Of a stretch of 64,000 nt of DNA, positions 1 to 12,600 are shown piece by piece. The notes under the pieces were generated by a model. It saw only the letters and a program-made list of their open reading frames with translations. It had not been told where the DNA came from and searched no databases. Every line of letters begins with the position of its first letter. Position 1 is the stretch's first letter. Made by a program: the position numbers and the translations under genes. The DNA is from Sipunculus nudus (Eukaryota > Annelida > Sipuncula > Golfingiida > Sipunculidae): the NCBI GenBank assembly GCA_026874595.1, contig CM049310.1, positions 16,594,058-16,658,057 of the forward strand, in the 5' to 3' direction.

Positions 1-3000
1 TTTTTCATGGACCTCTCAGTGTGTCAAGAATTAAGTTTTCTTAGTCCAGTCTTTATGATTTGTGCCTTGTTAACAGATGTTCACATTTTTAAAGGTCTCA
101 AAAATAGAGAAAAAAATTCGTAAAAAATCGAAAAATACAGGTGGCGCCACTAGTCTGCAGGAAGTGATGTAACTTCTCATAATCAATATGTATGCCAAAA
201 ATCATGACCATCAGTCAAGTAGTTAATGAGATATTGAAGTTTTTGTATGAAATTTTTGACTTTTCTGGGGGGTACTTTGGGGCCACATAGCTCGAAGGAT
301 ATGGGTAACAGAGACCAAATTTCAGGTTTCCATGGAGACTTATCATGGGTCTCCCTGTGTGTCAAGAACGAAGATTCTAGGTCCAGTCGTTACGATTTGT
401 ACCCTGTTAACAGATAACTACATCCTTAAAGGTCTCAAAAATGGAGAAAACAATTTGTGAACATTGAAAAATACAGGTGGCGCCACCAGTCTGCACAAAC
501 TGATGAAACATCTCATGATCAATGTGTATGTCGAAAATCATGACCATCAGTGATGTAGTTAATGAGATATTGTGGTTTTTGTATGAAATTTTTGACTATT
601 CTGGGGGGTAATTTTGGGCCCCATAGCTCGAAGGATATGGGTAACAGAGACCTAATTTCTGGTTTCCATGGAGACTTTTCATAGGTCTCTCAGTGTGTCG
701 AAAATGAAGATTCTAGGTCCAGTCGTTACGATTTGTGCCACGTTAACAGATGACAGCATCCTCAAAGGTCTCAAAAATAGAGGAAAAAATTGTAAAAAAT
801 CGAACAGTACAGGTGGCGCCACCAGTCTGCAGGAACTGATCGAACATCTCATGATCAATATGTTTGCCAAAAATGAAGACCATCAGTGATGTAGTTATTG
901 AGATATTGAAGTTTTTGTATGAAATTTTTTACTATTCTGGGGGGTACTTTGGGGCCCGATAGCTCAAAGGATATGGGTAACAGAGACCTAATTTCTGGTT
1001 TCCAAGGAGGTTTTTCATGGACCTCTCAGTGTGTCAAGAATGAAGATTCTAAGTCCAGTCTTTATGATTTGTGCCTTGTTAACAGATGTTCACATTTTTA
1101 AAGGTCTCAAAAATAGAGAAAAAAATTCGTAAAAAATCGAAAAATACAGGTGGCGCCACCAGTCTGCAGGAAGTGATGTAACATCTCTCGATCAATATGT
1201 ATGCCAAAAATCATGACCATCAGTCAAGTAGTTAATGAGATATTGAAGTTTTTGTATGAAATTTTTGACTTTTCTGGGGGGTACTTTGGGGCCACATAGC
1301 TCGAAGGATATGGGTAATAGAGACCAAATTTCAGGTTTCCATGGAGACTTATCATGGGTCTCCCTGTGTGTCAAGAACGAAGATTCTAGGTCCAGTCGTT
1401 ACGATTTGTACCCTGTTGACAGATAACTACATCCTTAAAGGTCTCAAAAATGGAGAAAACAATTCGTGAACATTGAAAAATACAGGTGGCGCCACCAGTC
1501 TGCACAAACTGATGAAACATCTCATGATCAATATGTATGTCGAAAATCATGACCATCAGTGATGTAGTTAATGAGATATTGAAGTTTTTGTATGAAATTT
1601 TTGACTATTCTGGGGGGTAATTTTGGGCCCCATAGCTCGAAGGATATGGGTAACAGAGACCTAATTTCTGGTTTCCATGGAGACTTTTCATAGGTCTCTC
1701 AGTGTGTCGAAAATGAAGATTCTAGGTCCAGTCGTTCCGATTTGTGCCACGCTAACAGATGACAGCATCCTCAAAGGTCTCAAAAATAGAGGAAAAAATC
1801 GTAAAAAATCAAACAGTACAGGTGGCGCCACCAGTCTGCAGGAACTGATCGAACATCTCATGATCAATATGTATGCCAAAAATCATGACCATCAGTCAAG
1901 TAGTTAATGAGATATTGAAGTTTTTGTATGAAATTTTTGACTTTTCTGGGGGGTACTTTGGGGCCACATAGCTCGAAGGATATGGGAAATAGAGACCAAA
2001 TTTCAGGTTTCCATGGAGACTTATCATGGGTCTCCCTGTGTGTCAAGAACGAAGATTCTAGGTCCAGTCGTTACGATTTGTACCCTGTTGACAGATAACT
2101 ACATCCTTAAAGGTCTCAAAAATGGAGAAAACAATTCGTGAACATTGAAAAATACAGGTGGCGCCACCAGTCTGCACAAACTGATGAAACATCTCATGAT
2201 CAATATGTATGTCGAAAATCATGACCATCAGTGATGTAGTTAATGAGATATTGAAGTTTTTGTATGAAATTTTTGACTATTCTGGGGGGTAATTTTGGGC
2301 CCCATAGCTCGAAGGATATGGGTAACAGAGACCTAATTTCTGGTTTCCATGGAGACTTTTCATAGGTCTCTCAGTCTGTCGAAAATGAAGATTCTAGGTC
2401 CAGTCGTTCTGATTTGTGCCACGCTAACAGATGACAGCATCCTCAAAGGTCTCAAAAATAGAGGAAAAAATCGTAAAAAATCAAACAGTACAGGTGGCGC
2501 CACCAGTCTGCAGGAACTGATCGAACATCTCATGATCAATATGTATGCCAAAAATGAAGACCATCAGTGATGTAGTTATTGAGATATTGAAGTTTTTGTA
2601 TGAAATTTTTTACTATTCTGGGGGGTACTTTGGGGCCTGATAGCTCAAAGGATATGGGTAACAGAGACCTAATTTCTGGTTTCCAAGGAGATTTTTCATG
2701 GACCTCTCAGTGTGTCAAGAATGAAGATTCTAAGTCCAGTTTTTATCATTTGTGCCTTGTTAACAGATGTTCACATTTTTAAAGGTCTCAAAAATAGAGA
2801 AAAAAATTCATAAAAAATCGAAAAATACAGGTGGCGCCACCAGTCTGCAGGAAGTGATGTAACATCTCATGATCAATATGTATGTCGAAAATCATGACCA
2901 TCAGTGATGTAGTTAATGAGATATTGAAGTTTTTGTATGAAATTTTTGACTATTCTGGGGGGTAATTTTGGGCCCCATAGCTCGAAGGATATGGGTAACA

Positions 3001-6000
3001 GAGACCTAATTTCTGGTTTCCATGGAGACTTTTCATAGGTCTCTCAGTGTGTCGAAAATGAAGATTCTAGGTCCAGTCGTTACGATTTGTGCCACGTTAA
3101 CAGATGACAGCATCCTCAAAGGTCTCAAAAATAGAGGAAAAAATCGTAAAAAATCAAACAGTATAGGTGGCGCCACCAGTCTGCAGGAACTGATCGAACA
3201 TCTCATGATCAATATGTATGCCAAAAATGAAGACCATCAGTGATGTAGTTATTGAGATATTGAAGTTTTTGTATGAAATTTTTTACTATTCTGGGGGGTA
3301 CTTTGGGGCCCGATAGCTCAAAGGATATGGGTAACAGAGACCTAATTTCTGGTTTCCAAGGAGGTTTTTCATGGACCTCTCAGTGTGTCAAGAATTAAGA
3401 TTCTAAGTCCAGTCTTTATGATTTGTGCCTTGTTAACAGATGTTCACATTTTTAAAGGTCTCAAAAATAGAGAAAAAAATTCGTAAAAAATCGAAAAATA
3501 CAGGTGGCGCCACCAGTCTGCAGGAAGTGATGTAACATCTCTCGATCAATATGTATGCCAAAAATCATGACCATCAGTCAAGTAGTTAATGAGATATTGA
3601 AGTTTTTGTATGAAATTTTTGACTTTTCTGGGGGGTACTTTGGGGCCACATAGCTCGAAGGATATGGGTAACAGAGACCAAATTTCAGGTTTCCATGGAG
3701 ACTTATCATGGGTCTCCCTGTGTGTCAATAACGAAGATTCTAGGTCCAGTCGTTAGGATTTGTACCCTGTTGACAGATAACTACATCCTTAAAGGTCTCA
3801 AAGATGGAGAAAAAACAATTCGTAAACATTGAAAAATACAGGTGGCGCCACCAGTCTGCACAAACTGATGAAACATCTCATGATCAATATGTATGTCGAA
3901 AATCATGACCATCAGTGATGTAGTTAATGAGATATTGAAGTTTTTGTATGAAATTTTTGACTATTCTGGGGGTAATTTTGGGCCCCATAGCTCGAAGGAT
4001 ATGGGTAACAGAGACCTAATTTCTGGTTTCCATGGAGACTTTTCATAGGTCTCTCAGTGTGTCGAAAATGAAGATTCTAGGTCCAGTCGTTACGATTTGT
4101 GCCACGCTAACAGATGACAGCATCCTCAAAGGTCTCAAAAATAGAGGAAAAAATCGTAAAAAATCAAACAGTACAGGTGGCGCCACCAGTCTGCAGGAAC
4201 TGATCGAACATCTCATGATCAATATGTATGCCAAAAATGAAGACCATCAGTGATGTAGTTATTGAGATATTGAAGTTTTTGTATGAAATTTTTTACTATT
4301 CTGGGGGGTACTTTGGGGCCCGATAGCTCAAAGGATATGGGTAACAGAGACCTAATTTCTGGTTTCCAAGGAGATTTTTCATGGACCTCTCAGTGTGTCA
4401 AGAATGAAGATTCTAAGTCCAGTCTTTATGATTTGTGCCTTGTTAACAGATGTTCACATTTTTAAAGGTCTCAAAAATAGAGAAAAAAATTCGTAAAAAA
4501 TCGAAAAATACAGGTGGCGCCACCAGTCTGCAGGAAGTGATGTAACATCTCTCGATCAATATGTATGCCAAAAATCATGACCATCAGTCAAGTAGTTAAT
4601 GAGATATTGAAGTTTTTGTATGAAATTTTTGACTTTTCTGGGGGGTAATTTTGGGCCCCATAGCTCAAAGGATATGGGTAACAGAGACCTAATTTCTGGT
4701 TTCCATGGAGACTTTTCATAGGTCTCTCAGTGTGTCGAAAATGAAGATTCTAGGTCCAGTCATTACGATTTGTGCCACGCTAACAGATGACAGCATCCTC
4801 AAAGGTCTCAAAAATAGAGGAAAAAATCGTAAAAAATCAAACAGTACAGGTGGCGCCACCAGTCTGCAGGAACTGATAGCACATCTCATGATCAATATGT
4901 ATGCCAAAAATGAAGACCATCAGTGATGTAGTTATTGAGATACTGAAGTTTTTGTATGAAATTTTTTACTATTCTGGGGGGTACTTTGGGGCCCGATAGC
5001 TCAAAGGATATGGGTAACAGAGACCTAATTTCTGGTTTCCAAGGAGATTTTTCATGGACCTCTCAGTGTGTCAAGAATTAAGATTCTAAGTCCAGTCTTT
5101 ATGATTTGTGCCTTGTTAACAGATGTTCACATTTTTAAAGGTCTCAAAAATAGAGAAAAAAATTCGTAAAAAATCAAAAAAATACAGGTGGCGCCACCAG
5201 TCTGCAGGAAGTGATGTAACATCTCATGATCAATATGTATGCCAAAAATCATGACCATCAGTCAAGTAGTTAATGAGATATTGAAGTTTTTGTATGAAAT
5301 TTTTGACTTTTCTGGGGGGTACTTTGGGGCCACATAGCTCGAAGGATATGGGTAACAGAGACCAAATTTCAGGTTTCCATGGAGACTTATCATGGGTCTC
5401 CCTGTGTGTCAAGAACGAAGATTCTAGGTCCAGTCGTTACGATTTGTACCCTGTTGACAGATAACTACATCCTTAAAGGTCTCAAAAATGGAGAAAACAA
5501 TTCGTGAACATTGAAAAATACAGGTGGCGCCACCAGTCTGCACAAACTGATGAAACATCTCATGATCAATATGTATGCCAAAAATGAAGACCATCAGTGA
5601 TGTAGTTATTGAGATATTGAAGTTTTTGTATGAAATTTTTTACTATTCTGGGGGGTACTTTGGGGCCCGATAGCTCAAACGATATGGGTAACAGAGACCT
5701 AATTTCTGGTTTCCAAGGAGATTTTTCATGGACCTCTCAGTGTGTCAAGAATTAAGATTCTAAGTCCAGTCTTTATCATTTGTGCCTTGTTAACAGATGT
5801 TCACATTTTTAAAGGTCTCAAAAATAGAGAAAAAATTCGTAAAAAATCGAAAAATACAGGTGGCGCCACCAGTCTGCAGGAAGTGATGTAACATCTCATG
5901 ATCAATATGTATGCCAAGTATCATGACCATCAGTCAAGTAGTTAATGAGATATTGAAGTTTTTGTATGAAATTTTTGACTTTTCTGGGGGGTACTTTGGG

Positions 6001-6205
6001 GCCCCATAGCTCGAAGGATATGGGTAACAGAGACCTAATTTCTGGTTTCCAAGGAGATTTTTTATGGACCTCTCAAAATCCCAAGTTACAAGGTTCTAGG
6101 TCCAGCGATTACGATTTGTGCCTGGTTAACGGACGGACAGACGGACAGACGGACGACGGACAAAGAGTGATCGCTATAGCTCAGATGACTTTCAGTCAGC
6201 TGAGC
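1..6205 (+). repeat. Array A: about 336-bp tandem monomers, Helitron/HINE-like element (left end outside window)
   Basis: About 18 tandem monomers of roughly 336 bp fill this stretch, each with one AGGTGGCGCCACC palindrome followed by AGTCTGCA (for example near 140, 478, 812, 1149). Monomers fall into subtypes, and identical subtypes recur every 672-673 or 1009-1010 bp, giving a mixed two- or three-monomer higher-order pattern. The right end runs into GGACGGACAGACGG tracts (about 6131-6160) and then a stem AGCTCAG...CTGAGCT followed by A's (about 6178-6213). That resembles the 3' hairpin end of non-autonomous Helitron/Helentron elements with internal minisatellites (HINEs). It lies in a TAF5L intron. 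Short open frames on both strands repeat with the unit and are not genes. Confidence 0.8.
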
Positions 6206-6359
6206 TAAAAAAGTAATTATACAATTGGAAATATCTTAATTTTAAAATATACTTTAAGCCTCCAGAAATATTACTGTAAATAAACTGCATTTCAAAACTG
6301 AATTTTTAAATTCCATATTTCTTATTTCCAAGAGTCACAAATAAGTATTTTGTTTTTAA

Positions 6360-6484
6360 CATATATATACACACACATATATGTTTATATGTTTATATAC
6401 ATATATATTTAAAATATACACACATATATGTTTATATATGTTTATATACATATATATTTATAATATACACATACATATATATAT
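6360..6484. repeat. AT-rich simple repeat (ACATATATGTTTATAT-like)
   Basis: An alternating purine-pyrimidine tract with several near-repeats of ACATATATGTTTATAT directly borders the MITE that starts at 6486. It is low-complexity sequence with no coding potential. Confidence 0.8.
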
Positions 6485-6485
6485 A

Positions 6486-6663
6486 CAGTGAAATCTCGCT
6501 AACACGACCACTTGCAGGACTGGCCAAGGTGGTCGCGTTAGCGGGGTGGTCGTGTTAGCGGGAGGTTTATATGATAATTTACATTAGTCCGGGACCATAA
6601 GATATGGTCATCTTAGCGGGGTTGGTCGTGATAGCGGGGTGGTCGTCAGATGAGATTTCACTG
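6486..6663. mobile_element. 178-bp MITE, pogo/Tc1-mariner-like, TA target duplication
   Basis: The left end CAGTGAAATCTCGCTAACAC and the right end ...GAGATTTCACTG are terminal inverted repeats of about 25 bp with a few mismatches. TA lies on each side (6484-6485 and 6664-6665). The interior repeats GGTGGTCGTGTTAGCGGG-like words and has no coding capacity. CAGTG...CTCG ends with a TA duplication fit IS630/pogo-type non-autonomous elements. The element sits 25 bp from the donor of TAF5L exon 10. Confidence 0.7.
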
Positions 6664-6688
6664 TATATACAAATATAAAATTTCTCAC

Positions 6689-9600
6689 CTTGCATCAACA
6701 TCCCAAACAGGGTAGTTGTGGCCTTCATAAAGGACTACATTACTGTGGGTATCAAGACTCCATAACCTCACTGAAAGGTTCAACAGAAGATTAACTTTAC
6801 TATGAAGATATGATACAAAGGATAATATATAAACAGGCAATATAAAAGAATTTGCAAGTAATGGTAACATATGATTACTCTGTCTACATGAAATATCTGT
6901 AGCAAGCTGTGTGCAATCTATGTAAAATGGTGTGCAGCAATAAAAGAATTAATTAAGACTTAAACCAGTGCTGCAGACCAATTGTATTGTACAACTGTAT
7001 TTTCACAGTCAGCATTATTTAATGTTACTCTTTTCAGCAGTGGTCATCCTTTTTTTTGTTTGGGGGTGGGAGGATAAGTGTATTAAATAGTGGGTAACAG
7101 CAGTACCCTAAATCTTGCAAAAACAGGATGTTTGCTCTAGAAATAACATTTAACTGCACATCCTGATAAAGCAATGGTCCTCCCACCATAAATATCCTAA
7201 ATTAGAATCCCACTATTCTTGTATGGTTCTTGAGATAATTTACACAAGAGGAATGCAAAAGTTGTGGCATCACAGTCATATCAGATTTCAACAAGTCTGA
7301 AATTCGATTTTCTAAAATGTGTACCAATTTTCAGTAAAATTTGCATTAACAATTGAAAGTAACAATTGCTGGAATGGATCTTGAGATAATGCACCTAAAA
7401 GAGCATACCAGATGGACATGGCAGAAAACCAAGGGTATCCACTCAGGTAAGGCCCTGATGACAGTAGGTTGGTACCAGCATTTGATTAACATTACCTGAG
7501 GTATCTTCTGAGGCAGACAAGATGTACTGATTATCAAACACCAGCTTAGCACTGTACACGGAGCCACTGTGGCCCCTCAGAGTGGCGGTCTCACATGGAT
7601 CAGGAGGCCTGTTGATGAAGAACACAACAGTCTATGTAAAATATGAAGTCTCACAGAATGTGAGGGTAAGCATCTGTGATGCTTGAAAACTCTTTCCTCA
7701 CTCAGTTCTGGGGGTCCAGGCGTCCAAACGGACACAGATACTACAGGCTGCTGGACTGAGAGGATAAAAGCTGGCTCTTTAAGCAGTCACTGACCACTGC
7801 GTTCTAACAGTGTAACCAGTCAACTGTGTAAACATGCTGACATTTTAACAATAACATTTCATTATAATCAAAGAATCATATTATGACAAGATATCAAATC
7901 ATCATAATGATAAGATAATTGCTTAAAATATTACGTAAAAATAATCATTTTAAATAATGCTTCAAAATTTGTCAACGACGCCCTCCTCTTGGGAGCTGGG
8001 ATGCTCAAGAAGTCCCATGTGACCCTCATAAATTTTTGCCTGAACATCCAAGACTCTCCCATTTTTCTTCCTGTTGGAAGCCTGGAAGTCAACAATGATA
8101 TTTACCTAATGCTAATAATTAATTTTATGCAATTGAAAAAGTTCCAGTATTTTACCCCATATAATAAATACAGGATATTTTAATTTAAGAAATTGGTCAG
8201 CATTATTATAATGAAGCAATTTTTCTTTTACCATATGGAATGTTTTATTTTTTTACTTATCTGTTATACCAAAATCGACAATCAACAATTTAAAAACAAT
8301 CCAGTCTCCAGACCCCTTGTGTTCAAGGAATCTTCAAGAAATTACATAACTAAACAGTTTAAAAAAAAAACTCTGACAAATGCCAATTTCCATCAAAGCA
8401 GTTAACTCAGTGATAAGGAAATCAAATTATTTTTTATATAGGGTTTGGACTATGTATTATTGTGTTTAACACAAGTCTATAACAGTAATAACAATGTTTC
8501 TGACCTTAACTTTTCTTCAATATCCTTTTCAAAGTCTCCGGCCATGTTAATATGACTAATACTGACAGTAGGGGCACTTGGCGATAATTTTTTGGTTCCT
8601 AGGCTCCATAATCGTATAGAGGAATCTTCAAACCCCGCACACATGAGCTGGTTATCTCTAGATATATTACAGCTGCACAATCTGAAACAAATCATAAAAG
8701 TAGCGTTCACTGGATGTATAAGACAAAATATTAAAAGAAGCAAGATTATTTAGGTGGACTCTGATGCTTTAAGACTTTAAACATTTCAGAGGCTAATAGA
8801 AATTACACAAGACAACAATTTAGAGAGCGTTTGTCACATTGACCCCATTTGGTCATCTCCATGGATACTCTGACTGAGTTGGGACTGATTGACAGCTGAG
8901 CTTCAGTATGGACTACCTTTCAGGATGGTATTTGGTATAACTACCAAAAAGACGAACATGAATTATTTTTTCTAAATATAGCAGAAGTCCATGGTCTGTT
9001 GGTGGTACTGTTTATTGGATTAGGAATGAAGGTAACCATGGAACAAGAATGGTATGTTATGTTAATGTTAATGTTAAGTTTTTTGCAGTTCAGATTTTAC
9101 ATGCACTTGGCTAGGAAAAAATCCAAAAGTCATAACGTGCTGTTACGACAATAGGAGAAATCCATTTTTGCATATACCTTGTACATGAACACGAATAATG
9201 ACCAGGAAGTGCCTTGAAATTCTGGAACAGTTTATAAACTGACTCAATATAGTCAGTGGGCTAGTGATAAAGAACAATCCTCAACTGTTCCAAGCAATAC
9301 AATAAAGTACATACAGATCTACATATTTACACAGAGTGGAACAGTCACAAAGGTCTACATCTACCTATATCTGTATACTGATGTAACCAAACTCACCCCT
9401 GATATGTGTTGAGGAAGGTATAGAAGCAGAGAGAGCCCAAGCATGGTGGGCCCTCTCTCACCTTGCGGATGACTTGTTGTAAGGAACCCAGAGACATTTC
9501 GTTGCGTATGACCTTGTTCTCGGGGGTGAATGGTGGTGACATTGCTGCTGCTTCTTGCGACTGTGACTCCCCCTGGCTGTCTGACTGGTCACCCTCTTCT

Positions 9601-12600
9601 ACTGCTTTGACTGTGTGAGAAAAAAGATTACTTATACCATGCTACAGGTTTGAATATTACACAGGCTGCATCACACTGACTGCATGTTTTTAACAGTAGC
9701 AACTAGTGTTATATAAAGAATAAGACTGATATGTTGTTACAGTGTGATCACTTTTATCTGATATTATGAGATACCATGGCATTTAGAAACTAAAAGTTTC
9801 ACATATATGTAGTTTACTCAGCTTCACTTTGGTCATATACACACTCAAGAGTTTCATTTAGTCTTATCACGCTTCAAATTCAAATGCTGCTGCATCATCA
9901 TATTGCATTATTGGGCTCTCCATGTACAATGTCTACATTCTATGTGTATTATATATACATAGAAATTACTCTATTTTTTATCACAGCATACTTTACTTCT
10001 ACTTCTAATTGTTTGCCAATCATTTCTTGATATAATGATATATAAATTCTAGTCCCCTGCTTGGTGAAAAGATTATGCCATGAACAAACTATGTCATCAT
10101 TATAATTATTGTGTGTAGTTGTAGTCACCTTTCATATGGATGTGGTGATTGATAATCTGAAGCATCAGGACATTGTCACCATTCTGCAAAAAATCAACAG
10201 ACACAGATTATACTTCTGTTAAATTTTTAACGATTTGGCTTGACAATTTTTGAAGGTACTAGTTTTCCCCCATAACACAAAAGTTTATGCAGGTGGTGCC
10301 ATGAAAAACGCAGTCCAAAACTGTGATTCATGTGACCAACATGTGCGTAAAATGTGGTGAAAACAGCTCCTGCCATTTCTAGGATAAGGATAGTATGACA
10401 GGCGACTGATGCAGTGCCCTTGCATAAGCTCACAGATAGGCTAATAATCTACATGACAAGAAATATGCCTGTCATGTTTCTCACTGCACTTTTATTTCCT
10501 TATAACCTCAGTGAAACACAGATACAGAAAGGTTATGTAACTGTGCATATAAATACCTGATATTAATACACATGCCCAAGGCAGAAATTACAATTGACTG
10601 TGTTATTCAAATCATTTGCTTGAGGAATTTTCATCAGTCCTCAAGAAGCACCCAATAATCTTACTAAAATATGGAATTTTAATTTCTCAGCCAAAGGCAT
10701 CACCATTTTCAAGAGACATGATTTGCTGATGTGCAATTTCTGCTGGAAGAAAGTAAGTTCTGCAAGCAGAAAAAGATCTCTGCCACTTCCTGCCTGCTGT
10801 GTGGCAGTAACCAACCCTGAAATCCATAACAATGATAAGAGTATTTAGCTTTGCAGTTAGCCAGTAGGTGGCAGCACAAGGTTGTGTGTTTATTTGCAAT
10901 GAGGAAGCTTTCATGTAACAGTATTGAAAAGTTTTTCAGCAAATTAATTTTCAGGTATTTTTTCACTAATTAAATATGTCTGGAAAAAAAATGCATGTCC
11001 CTTACCCTGAGATACCTGAACAGATATTGCAGACTGTCGTCTGAGACACTAACACTGAATTTGTGATCCCTGAAAAATAAAAATGACAGAAATCAAGTTT
11101 AAAGACTGCAAAAGAAACTGGCATAACATACTTATTAAATGGACACTCATTTTGACTGCAGCTGTAAGTATCTATTTAGCCAAGTCAACTTCAGAAAACT
11201 GGTTTATTCCTGTATTTGCAAAAAGACAGCAACATATCCATTATAATAAAAGAACTAGCCATCAACTTATCTGTTTATAATTTATTCCTGGAATATATGG
11301 ATTCTGATTACATTTAGCTTTACTATCTTACTAATTAAGCTTTATGGGATGTGTAAATGCCCATCTTGTTATTGTTTGATAATAACACTCTTCTTAACTA
11401 GAAAACGGGTAGTTGACATGCGACTATGTGTATCCGCCAAAATCAGAGAAGGACGGGTGAAGTGAGGCATGAATTGAGTGGCAAGGGGATATAGAGTTAC
11501 ATGTGTTAAATATTAGAATGGATCTCTGCCACATAAACATGATTGTGGGTGGTGCCACCTGTTATTTGAACGAGAAACTATCCAAGATATATACACAAGC
11601 AAAATTTCATGTGGAAAAGTCAAACCACTGCAGAGAAATGAGTGATTTTATCCCACAGCAGACAAACAGATGGACGCTGTGCAAAAATGGCTGCAGGTGG
11701 CGCCACCATTTTTGTGTATGTTATAAAGCTATCCAAGGGCTACATTTGTGTAAAAATCTTCCTGATTGGTTGAATGAGTCCGGAGATATAAGCATGGATG
11801 TCTACAGCGTGAACATGAATGTAGGTGGCGCTACCTGTCATAAAATCAACAAAGCTATGCGGGATGTATAAGCATGCTGAATTTCAGGTAATTTGGTCAA
11901 ATCACTGCAGAGATATGAGTGATTTTAACCAAAGGCACACAAACAGATGGACGCTGTGCAAAAATGGCTGCAGGTGGAGCCACCATTTTTGTGTATGTTA
12001 TAAAGCTATCCAAGGGCTACATTTGTGTAAATTTTTTTTCATGATTCGTCAAACTGTTCCTGATATATGAGCTTGGATGTCTGCAGCGTGAACGTGAATG
12101 TAGGTGGTGCCACCTGTCATAAAATCAAGAAAGCTATCTAGGATGTACACGCATGCCGAATTTTAGGTGAATTAGTCAAACCACTGCAGAGATATGAGTG
12201 ATTTTAACCCCAGGCAGATGAACAAATGGACACTGTGCAAACATGGTTGCAGGTGGCGCCAACTTTTGTTGTGTATGTTATAAAGCTCTCCCAGGGCTAC
12301 ATTTGTGTAAAATTTTTTTTCCGGATCGGTCAAACGGTTCCCGAGATATATGGATTTGTGTGGAGCGTAAACGTGAATGTAGGTGGCGCCACCTGTCATA
12401 AAATCAAGAAAGCTATCTTGGATGTGTATGCATGCCGATTTTTAGGTGAATTAGTCAAACCACTGCAGAGATATGAGTGATTTTAACCCCGGGCAGATGA
12501 ACAAATGGACACTGTGCAAACATGGTTGCAGGTGGCGCCACCTTTTGTTGTGTATGTTATAAAGCTATCCCAGGGCTACATTTGTGTAAAAAATTTTTCC

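Noticed and set aside
668-4926. Repeated 60-73 codon frames on both strands in array A
   Set aside because: They recur with the 336-bp monomer and overlap on opposite strands; shadows of a satellite.
1-6205. CRISPR-like pattern of short conserved word and longer variable spacer
   Set aside because: The whole monomer is repeated, the host is clearly intron-bearing eukaryote, and no cas genes are present.
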